A stretch of DNA of 64,000 nt from Oceanospirillum sp047518265 (GCA_047518265.1 JAKZRG010000002.1:166093-230092); one strand, 5' to 3'; shown: positions 52,502 to 62,640, counted from the stretch's first letter. A program made the numbers and translations. The notes: generated by a model not told the origin, from the letters alone.

Positions 52502-55075
52502 TTAAGCAAACACCAGATCGCCATCTTTCAGTTGCATCTGAATCGTATGACCTGCGCTAAACTTACCGGAAAGTATCTCTTGAGCTAACGGATTTTCGAT
52601 CCAACGCTGCATGGCTCTTTTCAGTGGCCGCGCACCATAAACAGGGTCGAAACCTACCTCCACTAACTGATCCAGTGCCTCTTCCGTAATATCCAGCTTC
52701 AGCTCTCGCTCTGTAAGACGCTGCTGTAATCGTCCCAGCTGGATACGGGCGATACCTTTTACCGCTTCGCGCCCTAAACTGTGGAAAACGACCACCTCAT
52801 CAATACGGTTAATCAGCTCAGGTCTGAAGTGGGTTGAAACCACCTCCATTACCTGAGCCTTCATCTGTTCGTAATCTTCATCCTTACCGCCATAGGCTTG
52901 AATCACGTCCGAACCCAGATTAGACGTCATAACAATAACGGTATTTCTGAAATCAACTGTCCGACCCTGTCCATCGGTCAAACGACCATCTTCCAATACC
53001 TGTAACAGAATATTAAAGACATCAGGGTGTGCTTTTTCTACCTCATCCAAGAGAATGACAGAGTAAGGTTTCCGACGTACGGTTTCCGTCAGGTAACCAC
53101 CTTCTTCATACCCCACATAACCTGGAGGAGCACCAATCAAACGAGCTACCGAATGCTTTTCCATAAATTCGGACATGTCGATCCGAACCATGGCATCTTC
53201 TGTATCAAACAGGAACTTAGCCAAAGTTTTACAAAGCTCTGTTTTACCGACACCGGTTGGGCCTAAAAATAAGAATGAGCCATTGGGACGATTAGGATCA
53301 GCCAATCCTGCTCGGGAACGACGTACTGCATTAGACACTGCAGAAACGGCTTCTTCTTGACCGATCACTCTATCGTGCAAGCCTTCTTCCATCTTCAACA
53401 GCTTTTCACGCTCTGATTCCAGCATTTTACTCACTGGAATACCGGTCCACTTAGAGATCACTTCTGCAATCTCTTCATCCGTGACCTTATTACGCAATAA
53501 TTGGCTTTCTTTCAGTTCTTCCTGAGCAGCCATCTCCATACTGCGTTCTAAATCGGGAATCACGCCATACTGAATCTCTGACATCTTAGCCAGATCACCA
53601 GAGCGTCGAGCGGCATCCATTTCTAAACGGGCCTGCTCCAGCTCTTCTTTCAGCTGCTGAGAACCTTGAACCGCTGATTTTTCACTTTTCCAGATCTCAT
53701 CTAGATCAGCATATTCTCTTTCTAACTGGCTAATAGCACCTTCCAGATGCTGGAGACGTTTGCGAGAGGCGGTATCTTTCTCTTTTTTCAGCGCTTCTCG
53801 TTCGATTTTTAATTGGATCAGACGACGATCCAAACGATCCATCTCCTCTGGCTTAGAATCCATTTCCATACGAATGCGAGAGGCGGCTTCATCAATCAAA
53901 TCAATGGCCTTATCCGGCAATTGACGATCCGTGATATAGCGTTGAGACAACTTAGCGGCAGCAATCAGAGCCGCGTCACTGATATCCACACCATGGTGAA
54001 TCTCATAACGTTCTTTTAAACCACGTAGGATAGCAATGGTATCTTCTTCATTAGGCTCATCAACCTGAACCTTTTGAAAACGACGCTCTAGGGCGGCATC
54101 TTTCTCAATATACTGGCGATACTCATCTAGGGTGGTTGCTCCTACACAGTGCAACTCACCTCGTGCCAGAGCCGGTTTCAGCATATTACCAGCATCCATG
54201 GCACCCTCGCCTTTACCGGCACCGACCATGGTATGTAATTCATCGATAAACAGGATTATCTGTCCTTCCTGTTTTGATAGCTCATTCAATACCGCTTTTA
54301 AACGCTCTTCAAATTCACCGCGGAATTTAGCACCCGCAATCAAAGAACCCATATCTAAAGATAAGACTTTCTTATTCTTGAGTCCTTCAGGCACTTCACC
54401 ATTGATAATTCGCTGAGCTAAACCTTCAACAATAGCGGTTTTACCCACACCGGGCTCACCAATGAGTACAGGATTGTTTTTGGTACGGCGCTGTAATACC
54501 TGGATGGTACGGCGTATCTCATCATCACGGCCGATAACAGGGTCAAGCTTGCCATCTAAGGCACGCTGAGTCAGATCTACCGTAAAACGCTCTAATGATT
54601 GACGCAGTTCTTCTGCATTAGGGTCATCCACGCTTTCTCCTCCCCGTACTTGATCAATGGCACTGCTCAGACTCTCTTTACTGAGACCACAAGCTCGCAC
54701 AACCTTACCTGTATCACTCTGATCAGAAGCTGCTGCCAGCAGTACCAATTCACTGGAAATATACTGGTCTTTACGTTTCTGAGATTCTTTATCCGCAAGA
54801 TTTAAGATACGGCCCAATTCAGGCGACATCATCACCTGGCCGTCATTATTATTAATCACGGGCAGACTGCTTAACTGTTCACGCAGTTCATTACGCAGCT
54901 TAGTAAAATCACCACCAGCTTGAATAATAAGAGGACGAGATGCACCGTCACGCTGTTCTATCATGGCCAAAATCAGGTGCACCGGGTGCAACATATTATG
55001 ATCGCGGCCTACAGCCATCGACTGAGCATCCGCTAAAGCTTGCTGCAGTTTTCCCGTTAAACGATCAACACGCAT
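52502..55075 (-). CDS. clpB: Disaggregase chaperone ClpB
   Basis: ClpB is the AAA+ disaggregase that works with DnaK to rescue aggregated proteins. The 857 residues equal the E. coli length. An N-terminal Clp domain, first Walker A GEPGVGKT (near residue 206) with LFIDELHTMVGAG, a middle coiled-coil domain (about 410-530), and second Walker A GPTGVGKT (near 605) with LLDEVEKAHPDVF are all present. There is no ClpP-binding loop as in ClpA. A heat-shock-type promoter is visible upstream. Confidence 0.98.
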   Translation of the reverse strand: MRVDRLTGKLQQALADAQSMAVGRDHNMLHPVHLILAMIEQRDGASRPLIIQAGGDFTKLRNELREQLSSLPVINNNDGQVMMSPELGRILNLADKESQKRKDQYISSELVLLAAASDQSDTGKVVRACGLSKESLSSAIDQVRGGESVDDPNAEELRQSLERFTVDLTQRALDGKLDPVIGRDDEIRRTIQVLQRRTKNNPVLIGEPGVGKTAIVEGLAQRIINGEVPEGLKNKKVLSLDMGSLIAGAKFRGEFEERLKAVLNELSKQEGQIILFIDELHTMVGAGKGEGAMDAGNMLKPALARGELHCVGATTLDEYRQYIEKDAALERRFQKVQVDEPNEEDTIAILRGLKERYEIHHGVDISDAALIAAAKLSQRYITDRQLPDKAIDLIDEAASRIRMEMDSKPEEMDRLDRRLIQLKIEREALKKEKDTASRKRLQHLEGAISQLEREYADLDEIWKSEKSAVQGSQQLKEELEQARLEMDAARRSGDLAKMSEIQYGVIPDLERSMEMAAQEELKESQLLRNKVTDEEIAEVISKWTGIPVSKMLESEREKLLKMEEGLHDRVIGQEEAVSAVSNAVRRSRAGLADPNRPNGSFLFLGPTGVGKTELCKTLAKFLFDTEDAMVRIDMSEFMEKHSVARLIGAPPGYVGYEEGGYLTETVRRKPYSVILLDEVEKAHPDVFNILLQVLEDGRLTDGQGRTVDFRNTVIVMTSNLGSDVIQAYGGKDEDYEQMKAQVMEVVSTHFRPELINRIDEVVVFHSLGREAVKGIARIQLGRLQQRLTERELKLDITEEALDQLVEVGFDPVYGARPLKRAMQRWIENPLAQEILSGKFSAGHTIQMQLKDGDLVFA

Positions 55076-55168
55076 AATTTTGTATCCTCATGCAACCTGT
55101 GCAAAATCTAGCCAGCTGCTCTAGCGTCTAAGTGACAACAGGTATATAGATTACTTTCTTACGGAAAT

Positions 55169-55196
55169 AGATAAGGACACTTCGCGTAACTTCAAG
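55169..55196 (-). promoter_or_regulatory. Sigma-32-type heat-shock promoter of clpB
   Basis: On the minus strand, CTTGAAG (55196-55190) is followed after 13 bases by CCTTATCT (55176-55169), close to the CTTGAAA-N13-CCCCATNT consensus. The implied start lies about 85 bases before clpB. Confidence 0.6.
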
Positions 55197-55306
55197 AGCA
55201 TCCGCTGATATAAAGCCCTAACCAATGGTCTGATACGGAGTATTTATCTGAAAATAAAACCCAGGAAAGTGATTTTCCCAGGCGGAAAACACAATAAAAG
55301 CAATGA

Positions 55307-56050
55307 CTAATGAGCGAGCCAAATCACACTGGCCATGCGCCCGGTAACACCATCACGTCGATAGGAATAAAAGCGATTACGCTCAGCATAGGTACAAAAA
55401 CCACCGCCATAAATATGCTCAACACCACAAGCATTCAAGCGCAAACGTGCGAGATGGTACAGGTCGGCCATATAATGCTGTAGGCGAAACGGACTGGGTT
55501 CAAAACATTGAAAAGCTTGAGCATCCGTATCAATAAACTGTTCTCGCACCTCATTACCGACTTCGAAATGCTTACTGCTAATAGCAGGCCCTAACCAAAC
55601 CATAACCTTCTCTGGAGCCACATTGAGCTTGGTAAAGGTTTCTTCCAATATACCATCAACCAAGCCTCGCCAACCGGCATGGGCCACAGCGACTCGATCA
55701 CCTTCCGTTGTGCAGAAGAAAACCGGTAAGCAATCTGCGGTCATAGCGACACAAGCGTAATCGGAATTAAAGGCAACGGATGCATCCGCTTCAATACCGG
55801 GCTGATAATTATCAGCCACGATCGTACTGTGGGTTTGATTCAGCCAAAGCAGAGGATGTTCTTCACCCACAAAGTGCTGAAGATCTTGCCTGGCCTGAGC
55901 AACATGGGCGGAGCTATCCCCTACATGCTCGGCCATATTAAAAAAATGATATGGCTTGGGGTTACCACCGCGCTCTCGGGAAGTGACCAGCGCCTTAACA
56001 TTTCGTGGCGCGGGCCAATGAGGCGATATAAAAGCAAAAGCGTTACGCAT
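55307..56050 (-). CDS. pgeF: PgeF/YfiH-family laccase-domain protein
   Basis: A 247-residue cytoplasmic protein of the YfiH/PgeF family. The conserved HAGWRGLVDGILEET segment (His near residue 130), ADCLPVFFC and a C-terminal GGGFCTY carry the His/Cys metal ligands. Members have been reported as peptidoglycan-editing factors and as purine nucleoside phosphorylases. The ATG at 56050 lies inside the rluD stop region with an 8-base overlap, so translation is coupled. The rluD-pgeF order is typical of gammaproteobacteria. Confidence 0.92.
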   Translation of the reverse strand: MRNAFAFISPHWPAPRNVKALVTSRERGGNPKPYHFFNMAEHVGDSSAHVAQARQDLQHFVGEEHPLLWLNQTHSTIVADNYQPGIEADASVAFNSDYACVAMTADCLPVFFCTTEGDRVAVAHAGWRGLVDGILEETFTKLNVAPEKVMVWLGPAISSKHFEVGNEVREQFIDTDAQAFQCFEPSPFRLQHYMADLYHLARLRLNACGVEHIYGGGFCTYAERNRFYSYRRDGVTGRMASVIWLAH

Positions 56051-57002
56051 CAAAATCTCGGTCAGCTTCTAATTCTTCTAATAAAGCCTGTATATCTTCG
56101 GGCAGATCAATCTCCCACTCCATCAGATCACCTGTAGCGGGATGCCAAAGTTCCAACCGTTTGGCATGTAAGGCCTGACGGTTAAATTTACGCAGAGCCA
56201 GTTTCAGTTCCCCAGTACAACCAGCGGGTAATTTCATTCGGCCGCTATAAACCGGGTCACCAATAAGAGGGTAGCTAATATGAGACATATGAACACGAAT
56301 CTGGTGAGTACGCCCAGTTTCCAGCTTACAACGAATATGGGTATGACCCCGAAAACGCTCTAGCACTCGATAATGAGTCACCGCAGGTTTTCCGCCATCA
56401 ACTACCGCCATGCGTTTACGGTCTTTTTGATGACGCCCAATAGGTGCATCAACTTTACCGCCACCTGTCATGACACCGATAGCAACCGCTTCATATTCCC
56501 GGCCCATGGTTCTTTCTTGCAGCTGTTCAACCAAAGCATTTTGCGCGATCAGGTTTTTAGCCACCACCATAAGACCCGTCGTATCTTTATCAAGACGGTG
56601 AACAATACCTGCTCGCGGTAAATGAGCCATCTCCGGACTATGGTGCAAAAGCGCATTCAACAAGGTGCCGTTCTGGTGACCTGCCGCAGGGTGAACCACC
56701 AATCCCGCAGGTTTATTGATCACTAAGATATCATCATCTTCATAGACAATATCCAGTGCAATATCTTGGGCTTCCCATTCGTCACTGTTCTCAACTTTTG
56801 TCTCGACTTTTAGCTCTTCGCCGCCATTTAGCTTTTCTTTGGGCTTACGCACAGCCCCATCGACTGTCAATGTCCCTTCTTTTATCCAAGTTTGTAGCCG
56901 TGAACGGGAATAATCAGGAAACAGTTCTGCCGCAATCTGGTCAAAGCGGGAGCCGCTGAGTTCAAAAGGCACACTAGCTTGTAAAGAAATTGATTCAGCC
57001 AT
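56043..57002 (-). CDS. rluD: 23S rRNA pseudouridine synthase RluD
   Basis: A 319-residue enzyme that makes pseudouridines 1911, 1915 and 1917 in helix 69 of 23S rRNA. An N-terminal S4-like RNA-binding domain (RFDQIAAELFPDYSRSRLQTWIKEG) precedes the catalytic core with the aspartate in HRLDKDTTGL (near residue 138) and the RTHQIRVHM motif. It is divergent from bamD, a conserved arrangement. Confidence 0.97.
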   Translation of the reverse strand: MAESISLQASVPFELSGSRFDQIAAELFPDYSRSRLQTWIKEGTLTVDGAVRKPKEKLNGGEELKVETKVENSDEWEAQDIALDIVYEDDDILVINKPAGLVVHPAAGHQNGTLLNALLHHSPEMAHLPRAGIVHRLDKDTTGLMVVAKNLIAQNALVEQLQERTMGREYEAVAIGVMTGGGKVDAPIGRHQKDRKRMAVVDGGKPAVTHYRVLERFRGHTHIRCKLETGRTHQIRVHMSHISYPLIGDPVYSGRMKLPAGCTGELKLALRKFNRQALHAKRLELWHPATGDLMEWEIDLPEDIQALLEELEADRDFDA

Positions 57003-57219
57003 GGAGGATATCAGTCCGGATGTGAGAGTTCTGTCAGAAAAGCTGCAATTACAGCCAACTGTTTCGTTAAAAACAGGTCAAATACGTTATACAATTTAAA
57101 TGAGCCAAACGACTGAGAGATCAATACTCAGCACAATAATCGCCACGTAATTATTCAAGGCCTGTGCTATAGTCGTTTGCCCGGTAATTCTACCATTGAA
57201 TACAGTTTTTTTGGTGATT

Positions 57220-58107
57220 ATGCGTAACTTAGTCCACTGTTTATACCATTTATCACAGCTTTCAAAGCTGACACTGCGTCAAAGCCTGAGTATTTTCTGC
57301 CTGACAGGGGTTACTTTCTTAGCTGGCTGCGCCACTGATAATACTGCCAAAGATTTGGCTAAAGCGGAACGTACTCTTTATTTAGAAGCCCAAAGTGCAT
57401 TAGATGGCAGTAACTATATCCGTAGTTTAGAGCTATTACAGACACTGGAAACTAAATATCCTCTGGGACGATTTTCTGAACAGGCCTTATTAGAGCAAGT
57501 TTACTCTCAATACAAGAGTCAGGATTTTGAACTAGCCCGAGCCACGGCAGATCGATTTATTCGCTTACACCCTCGCCATCCTCAAATAGATTACGCCTAT
57601 TACCTAAAAGGCCTATCCGCCTATATGGCTGGTCGTTATATGCTGGAAGGTATGGAGCTAGTCGATATCTCTGAACGAGATCTTGGCGCGACTCGTGATG
57701 CTTTTAACGATTTTAACTATCTGCTAAAACGCTTCCCAGATAGCCGCTATGCTTCAGATGCCCGTCAGCGCATGCTGTTTATTCGTAATGTATTAGCTCG
57801 ACATGAAATTTTTATTGCTCAGTTCTATATCCGTAAGGGCGGTTATCTTGCTGCAGTAAACCGTAGTCGTTTTGCTTTAGAGAATTTCCCAACAGCACCA
57901 GTGACAGCGGATGCTTTAGCCACATTAGCTGAGGCCTATTTACATCTAGGTATGCAGGATCTAGCACGGGAGTCTCTTGCATTACTGAAAGCTCAATATC
58001 CAAAACACCCTCAGCTTAACTCTGATGGTGAACTGAGGCTTCTTAAGCCTGTGGGTGAAAAGTCGAAAGCGCCTTGGCGGGCTTTAATCCCGGATGTTTT
58101 TAGTTAA
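57220..58107 (+). CDS. bamD: Outer-membrane assembly lipoprotein BamD
   Basis: A 295-residue lipoprotein of the beta-barrel assembly machine. The signal peptide ends in lipobox LAGC, followed by five TPR-like repeats (AQSALDGSNYIRSLELLQTLE, FDLARATADRFIRLHPRHPQIDYAYYLKGL, NDFNYLLKRFPDSRYASDARQR). I use the ATG at 57220 after GGTGA; a TTG eight codons upstream opens the frame but has no good site. The C-terminal 50 residues extend beyond the E. coli protein (245 residues). Confidence 0.94.
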   Translation: MRNLVHCLYHLSQLSKLTLRQSLSIFCLTGVTFLAGCATDNTAKDLAKAERTLYLEAQSALDGSNYIRSLELLQTLETKYPLGRFSEQALLEQVYSQYKSQDFELARATADRFIRLHPRHPQIDYAYYLKGLSAYMAGRYMLEGMELVDISERDLGATRDAFNDFNYLLKRFPDSRYASDARQRMLFIRNVLARHEIFIAQFYIRKGGYLAAVNRSRFALENFPTAPVTADALATLAEAYLHLGMQDLARESLALLKAQYPKHPQLNSDGELRLLKPVGEKSKAPWRALIPDVFS

Positions 58108-58181
58108 AACCTATAATGAATCTGAGCATTTTTGCTTTTCTGTAGTCAGAGGATACAGATTCACAACAAACGGAAGCGTAT

Positions 58182-58451
58182 ATGGGATTTATTATTTTCC
58201 GCTTGGTGATTTTTCTGGCCATTGTTTGGTTAGGTGTTCGCTTACTTAAGGCTTACAACCAGAAAAAATTGGAACACCAGCAAAGTAAAAAGAGTTCAGA
58301 AAGCTCAAGCAATAACACCGCTCAGATGGTTCAGTGTCGTTTCTGCGACCTGCACCTACCAGAGAGTGATGCCCTAAAACATGAAAAGCTTTGGTTTTGC
58401 TGTCATGAACACCGAAGCCGCTTTCTGGAAAATGGGCCAGACAAGAAATAA
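58182..58451 (+). CDS. PP0621-family small membrane protein with Cys-rich tail
   Basis: An 89-residue protein: one N-terminal membrane helix (residues 3-22), a Ser/Asn/Lys-rich linker, then a zinc-ribbon-like tail with CRFC (52-55) and CCHEH. Homologues in pseudomonads sit near the PilS/ThiO region; here too thiO is next, convergent across a terminator. The role is unknown; metal binding is likely from the cysteines. Confidence 0.75.
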   Translation: MGFIIFRLVIFLAIVWLGVRLLKAYNQKKLEHQQSKKSSESSSNNTAQMVQCRFCDLHLPESDALKHEKLWFCCHEHRSRFLENGPDKK

Positions 58452-58470
58452 GTCTTTAACAATCCATAAT

Positions 58471-58508
58471 AAAAAGCAGCCTGAACGTTTAAGTCGGCTG
58501 CTTTTTTA
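58471..58508. terminator. Terminator between the PP0621-type gene and thiO
   Basis: Hairpin AAAAAGCAGCC / GGCTGCTTTTTT between convergent genes. The remaining 170 bases before thiO hold a short palindromic TTCGCGAA-type cluster and no gene. Confidence 0.85.
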
Positions 58509-58681
58509 TTTTAAGCTGGGCCGACACTCGCCAGTCCCATAAATTATCACCTAAATCAATTACCCCGCGACAAGTCTTCTCGCCTAGGCTCGAATTCGCT
58601 TCGCGAAGAGGGGTATATTGATTAGTTACAATACGTTAGTTAATTACTCCGCAAGCGGCGGGGAATAGAACCCGTTGAGAT

Positions 58682-59800
58682 TCAAATCATTGCCCCTTCA
58701 GTAGCCTCTTCCATCCGTACTTCAGGTCGATAAGGCACTGGATCAATAATTGGATCTTCCCCTAATAATTGATTGCACAATAATTGAGTCGCAGCCGGTG
58801 CTAAAACTAAGCCATTACGGAAGTGGCCCGCATTGATATAGAGTTTTTTCACCCCTGGTACTTCACCAATAAAGGGAATGCCATCAGGGGAGCCTGGACG
58901 CAGTCCTGCCCAGTGATGCTCTACAGGAATATCCTTTAATGCAGGGATAATCGCTTCTGCAGATGCCATCAAGGATTGCTTGGCCTCTTCTGTGGTTAAC
59001 TTTTCAAACCCAGTATATTCCAGGGTCGAGCCCACTAGGATACGGCCATCATTACGAGGGATCACATAACGGCCATCCAACATAACCACACGATCCACTA
59101 ACCCCGGCTGGGCTTTATATACCAGCATCTGACCACGTACCGGCTCAATAGGCATATCCGGTAAAACACCTTTCAAGATGCCACTGCTCCAAGCGCCGGA
59201 GGCTATGATAACCTTATCAGCACTCAGAACAGAGTTCGCCGTATCCACACCAATAACATGACCATCCATCTCACGGATGGCTTGAACTTCAACGCCTTCG
59301 ATAATGCGTACATTATCCCGTAGCTCTAAGCTGCGTTTCAGCGCTTGCCCCAATCGAGGATTGCGAATACTACCCACTTCAGGCATCCAGATCGCTTGCT
59401 CTTTACCCGGCGCAATATTAGTTTCAGTCTGATAGATAAAATCTTTATCCACGCGGGTTAAGGGCCGTTGATGCTTCTCTGCCCAAGCTAAGGCCTCTTC
59501 TTCATCTTCAACCCGTAGCGTTAATAAACCACCGGAACGAAATTCAGGATCAATGCCGGTTTCCGCTAACAGCTGCTCTGCAAGCTTGGGGTAATAACCC
59601 TGAGACCAACTGGCTAGAGCAGTAATTTCTGGGCGGTAACGCCACGGGTATAACGGAGAAACAATACCGCCACCAGCCCAAGAAGACTCCTTACATAAGG
59701 TATTTTTATCTACGATGGTGACATCGGCACCACTATCAGACAAAGTACGGGCCATCATCATTCCGATGACCCCTCCGCCTACAATTAGAAAATCGTTCAA
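58682..59800 (-). CDS. thiO: Glycine oxidase ThiO
   Basis: A 372-residue FAD enzyme of the D-amino-acid oxidase family that makes iminoglycine for the thiazole of thiamine. The dinucleotide motif FLIVGGGVIGMMMARTLSDSG opens the protein; ELREMDGHVIGVDT-type strands, PVRGQMLVY and GLRPGSPDGIPFIGE near the C terminus are family features. Its start overlaps the stop of the pilin gene by 4 bases (ATGA), so it is the last gene of the minor-pilin operon, as in other gammaproteobacteria where thiO adjoins pilin genes. Confidence 0.92.
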   Translation of the reverse strand: MNDFLIVGGGVIGMMMARTLSDSGADVTIVDKNTLCKESSWAGGGIVSPLYPWRYRPEITALASWSQGYYPKLAEQLLAETGIDPEFRSGGLLTLRVEDEEEALAWAEKHQRPLTRVDKDFIYQTETNIAPGKEQAIWMPEVGSIRNPRLGQALKRSLELRDNVRIIEGVEVQAIREMDGHVIGVDTANSVLSADKVIIASGAWSSGILKGVLPDMPIEPVRGQMLVYKAQPGLVDRVVMLDGRYVIPRNDGRILVGSTLEYTGFEKLTTEEAKQSLMASAEAIIPALKDIPVEHHWAGLRPGSPDGIPFIGEVPGVKKLYINAGHFRNGLVLAPAATQLLCNQLLGEDPIIDPVPYRPEVRMEEATEGAMI

Positions 59801-61287
59801 GGTTTCTCCTTTAAGGTTACGGTGACGGATTGTTCTCTATTAACCCATTGATTAGTCTGCTCAGTTATCAGGTCATCCGCATCAAACGTATCATTTGTCA
59901 GTAAATCAAAACTGGCCATATCGTTAATATCTACAATAATAGTATAAGTATCATCCCCATTGGGAGCTACGCCAGAGATCTCACTGCCTGAAACATTATT
60001 CACCAAGGTAATGGTCGATACTTGGGGCAAACCTGCTGTCGGGGTGATGGTAAGACTTATCGGGTAACTGTAGGTATAACCGCTACCAGCACCACTCCAG
60101 TTAGCGCTATAAGCACAGCCAGTACCAAAGTTATCGTCACTACCTTTGACGATCACACCATCAGAGGTCTTAATATTTTCAAAATCATACAACTTATCAC
60201 TGATCCCACTCCAGTTAGAGGAACTATATCCCGCCAAACAAATAGAGTCGTCACCATTACCGCCGTGTACTTCATCACTGATACTGCCACCGATTACGAC
60301 AAAATCATCATCGTTCCCCATATAAATCTTACTGGCCACATTATCAGCAACAGAAATATAATCATTGCCAGCATCACCATGAGCTTCATTCTGCAAATGC
60401 TGGCCTATGGATAATTTATCATCGCCAGTACCTAAATAGACTTTGTTTTGTAGGTGCTTACTGATGATCACAACGTCATCACCTGCACCTGCTGTCAGAT
60501 CATCCTGTAAGTGACCATGTGTTTTAAAGGCATCATTGCCATCGCCTAAGTCAACTTTTCCCTTAACATTGCCTGTTGTTTCAATCTGATCATCACCATC
60601 ACCAGCATCTAACTCACTTTTAATTTGGCCACTGATATAGAGAATATCATCACCATCACCCAGATCGAATGGATCACTTATATGGCCAGGACTATATACT
60701 TTATCATCGCCATCAGTCCCTTCATCTCCAGTTGTATCTTCTGTAGGATTGGTAATACCCGGCCAGTTTTCATCGAAAGCTAGAACTTCTGGTTCACCAA
60801 GGGTGATTTCAACATCCGGTGGTGATGGAGGCTCCGCATCCTCAATACTACAACCTCCACTTAAGCAATCCGCTGCACCAGATGGATCTGTATACAAACG
60901 ATCTGGATAGACCACAGAGCCAAGGCTCATACTTTGGCTTCGATTTTTACTGTCAGTCCAATCAATGGCGGCGGTATGTCTTTGCGCGTCTGTTATTCCT
61001 GAAAAACCTGCCACATTCCAAGCCATATCATATGATGCATTGATACCCGTTATACCTGCCTCGTCTCCATTCCCAGCGCCATCATGATTGATACGTAACT
61101 CTTCGAGCTTATCAACAACATACCCTAACGCCTGAACTCTAGCCTTATTGGTTCCCCCTTCATGTAACAGATCGCCTTGGAATTTAGCTGTCGCCACCAT
61201 GCCAAATGAAACAACGGCAAGTACTACCAACACTTCGATCAGTGTCAATCCTGCTTCAGAGTTCATAGAGTAATTAAAAGTATTCAC
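59797..61287 (-). CDS. PilV-like minor pilin fused to an RTX-like beta-roll
   Basis: About 496 residues from a GTG at 61287 (after GGGCAAAG); an ATG at 61266 is the alternative. The prepilin site is EAG followed by LTLIEVLVVLAVVSFGMVA, with the conserved Glu5 and a Leu at +1 instead of Phe. A PilV-like stem runs to about residue 165. Then come repeats of about 20 residues with GDGDD, AGDGDDQ, LGDGNDA, AGAGDD, LGTGDDK and GGNGDDS turns (about 185-380), the Gly-Asp pattern of Ca2+-binding RTX beta-rolls but with longer spacing. A C-terminal domain of about 100 residues follows. Normal PilV is near 170-200 residues, so this is a fusion. Confidence 0.8.
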   Translation of the reverse strand: MNTFNYSMNSEAGLTLIEVLVVLAVVSFGMVATAKFQGDLLHEGGTNKARVQALGYVVDKLEELRINHDGAGNGDEAGITGINASYDMAWNVAGFSGITDAQRHTAAIDWTDSKNRSQSMSLGSVVYPDRLYTDPSGAADCLSGGCSIEDAEPPSPPDVEITLGEPEVLAFDENWPGITNPTEDTTGDEGTDGDDKVYSPGHISDPFDLGDGDDILYISGQIKSELDAGDGDDQIETTGNVKGKVDLGDGNDAFKTHGHLQDDLTAGAGDDVVIISKHLQNKVYLGTGDDKLSIGQHLQNEAHGDAGNDYISVADNVASKIYMGNDDDFVVIGGSISDEVHGGNGDDSICLAGYSSSNWSGISDKLYDFENIKTSDGVIVKGSDDNFGTGCAYSANWSGAGSGYTYSYPISLTITPTAGLPQVSTITLVNNVSGSEISGVAPNGDDTYTIIVDINDMASFDLLTNDTFDADDLITEQTNQWVNREQSVTVTLKEKP

Positions 61288-61321
61288 AGCTTTGCCCTGA
61301 ACAATAAAGGATGATTCAACA

Positions 61322-61849
61322 CTACCAATCCCTCCAACTGCCCGGTACACGAATATAATCAATTGCAGGGAAGTTACTAAGATCCTCAAGTAAACGAATA
61401 CTTTGACTTCTGGTTAGTGCGTTATCAGATATGGCAGAAGCGATAGTAGACACATCTATTATCCATTGGTTACAGCTATTATCTACGGTACCTGAATTGT
61501 CATCTAAGCAACTACGAGTGTAGGATACAGATAAAGTATAGCTGTCTATCCCAGCGGCCAGCGTAGTATTAGGGGCTCCTAGGTCATCATAGGTATTACC
61601 ATCAAGATTCTCATCCGCAGCATCCCAAGTATTAAAATCTGGGTCGTTATCATTTAACCATCCAATACCGTATTCCAAAGCCGCTTCACCAGCATACGCT
61701 AACTCTTTAGACCTATAATCATTACCTGCTATCTTTTGCTCCGTTAATAGTGTCTTTGCGGTTAGAAAAGTCACTGAAGTAATGGCAAGTAAAAGAACAA
61801 CGGTAAACATTAGGGTTGCTAGGCCGGTTTGTTCAGATCGAGCTATCAT
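61322..61849 (-). CDS. PilX-like minor pilin assembly protein
   Basis: A 175-residue membrane-anchored protein in the PilX position of a minor-pilin operon. After a short N terminus (RSEQTG) comes the hydrophobic stretch LATLMFTVVLLLAITSVTFL, in place of the usual FxxxE pilin start, then a soluble domain with AYAGEAALEYGIGWL, as seen in PilX N-terminal regions. The lack of the GF(T/S)LIE form is typical of PilX. Two Cys near residues 116 and 126 may pair. Its start overlaps the pilW stop by one base (TAATG). Confidence 0.8.
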   Translation of the reverse strand: MIARSEQTGLATLMFTVVLLLAITSVTFLTAKTLLTEQKIAGNDYRSKELAYAGEAALEYGIGWLNDNDPDFNTWDAADENLDGNTYDDLGAPNTTLAAGIDSYTLSVSYTRSCLDDNSGTVDNSCNQWIIDVSTIASAISDNALTRSQSIRLLEDLSNFPAIDYIRVPGSWRDW

Positions 61850-62640
61850 TATAATCCCCTAAGACGATCATTACGCACCCGAACTCGACTAGAAACGGTT
61901 AAGCTAAACTCACCTAGACTACCGGAAATCTCGACATCCAGATTACGTACTTCAAAACACGTTTCCCCTACAGAACAAACACCATCACCATTACCAATAT
62001 CTATCTGCACAGGTGCAGCCAATGTGCTCCCTGACTCATCAATGTAACGTATATTAAAATCATCAATGGTTATTTCTGGATCGGTCAAATCCTGCCACAT
62101 TCCTGTGCTACTTGTGCAATCAAACCCCGTATTTGCAATAGTTGAGCGGGATCTGCGCATTTCTAACATCCCACCATTTAAACGGAAACCAAACTGCTCT
62201 ACATTTGCAGTGTTTTCAATAGTAGCATCAGCTAAGGTTGCAGCAGGGTTTGTACTAACCCCTACCAATCCATCTCTATTGAGATCATAACTATAAATGA
62301 CACAATCACACACATTTACACTACAGCTACCAAGGGCAAGATTATGAGCAGCTATCGTAAATGGATTATTGGTATAGGCTGCGGTAAATGCATTTACATC
62401 AAAAATAGCTCCTGCATCATAACCACCAGCTCGGCGCAATTCAGAAACAATCAAATCCAAACTAGCGCGTAGGTTATGATTCAACTGTGCCTGCTGATTG
62501 TTATTATCCGCTTGAGCAATTACGGAGACATAAACGCTAATAACAGCCGAAGCCAAAACACCAGATAATAAAACAGCTATCATCAGTTCAACTAATGAGA
62601 AGCCCCTTTGCGGTCTATATAATGGCCCCTCCGTTTTCAT
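61849..62640 (-). CDS. PilW-like minor pilin
   Basis: About 263 residues starting at ATG 62640, seven codons inside a longer open frame and preceded by AGAGGGA. The prepilin leader ends at QRG, followed by FSLVELMIAVLLSGVLASAVISVY (Glu5 present), then a long soluble domain with several Cys (SCSVNVCDC). It primes pilus assembly together with the other minor pilins. The gene begins inside the 3' end of fimT. Confidence 0.83.
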   Translation of the reverse strand: MKTEGPLYRPQRGFSLVELMIAVLLSGVLASAVISVYVSVIAQADNNNQQAQLNHNLRASLDLIVSELRRAGGYDAGAIFDVNAFTAAYTNNPFTIAAHNLALGSCSVNVCDCVIYSYDLNRDGLVGVSTNPAATLADATIENTANVEQFGFRLNGGMLEMRRSRSTIANTGFDCTSSTGMWQDLTDPEITIDDFNIRYIDESGSTLAAPVQIDIGNGDGVCSVGETCFEVRNLDVEISGSLGEFSLTVSSRVRVRNDRLRGL

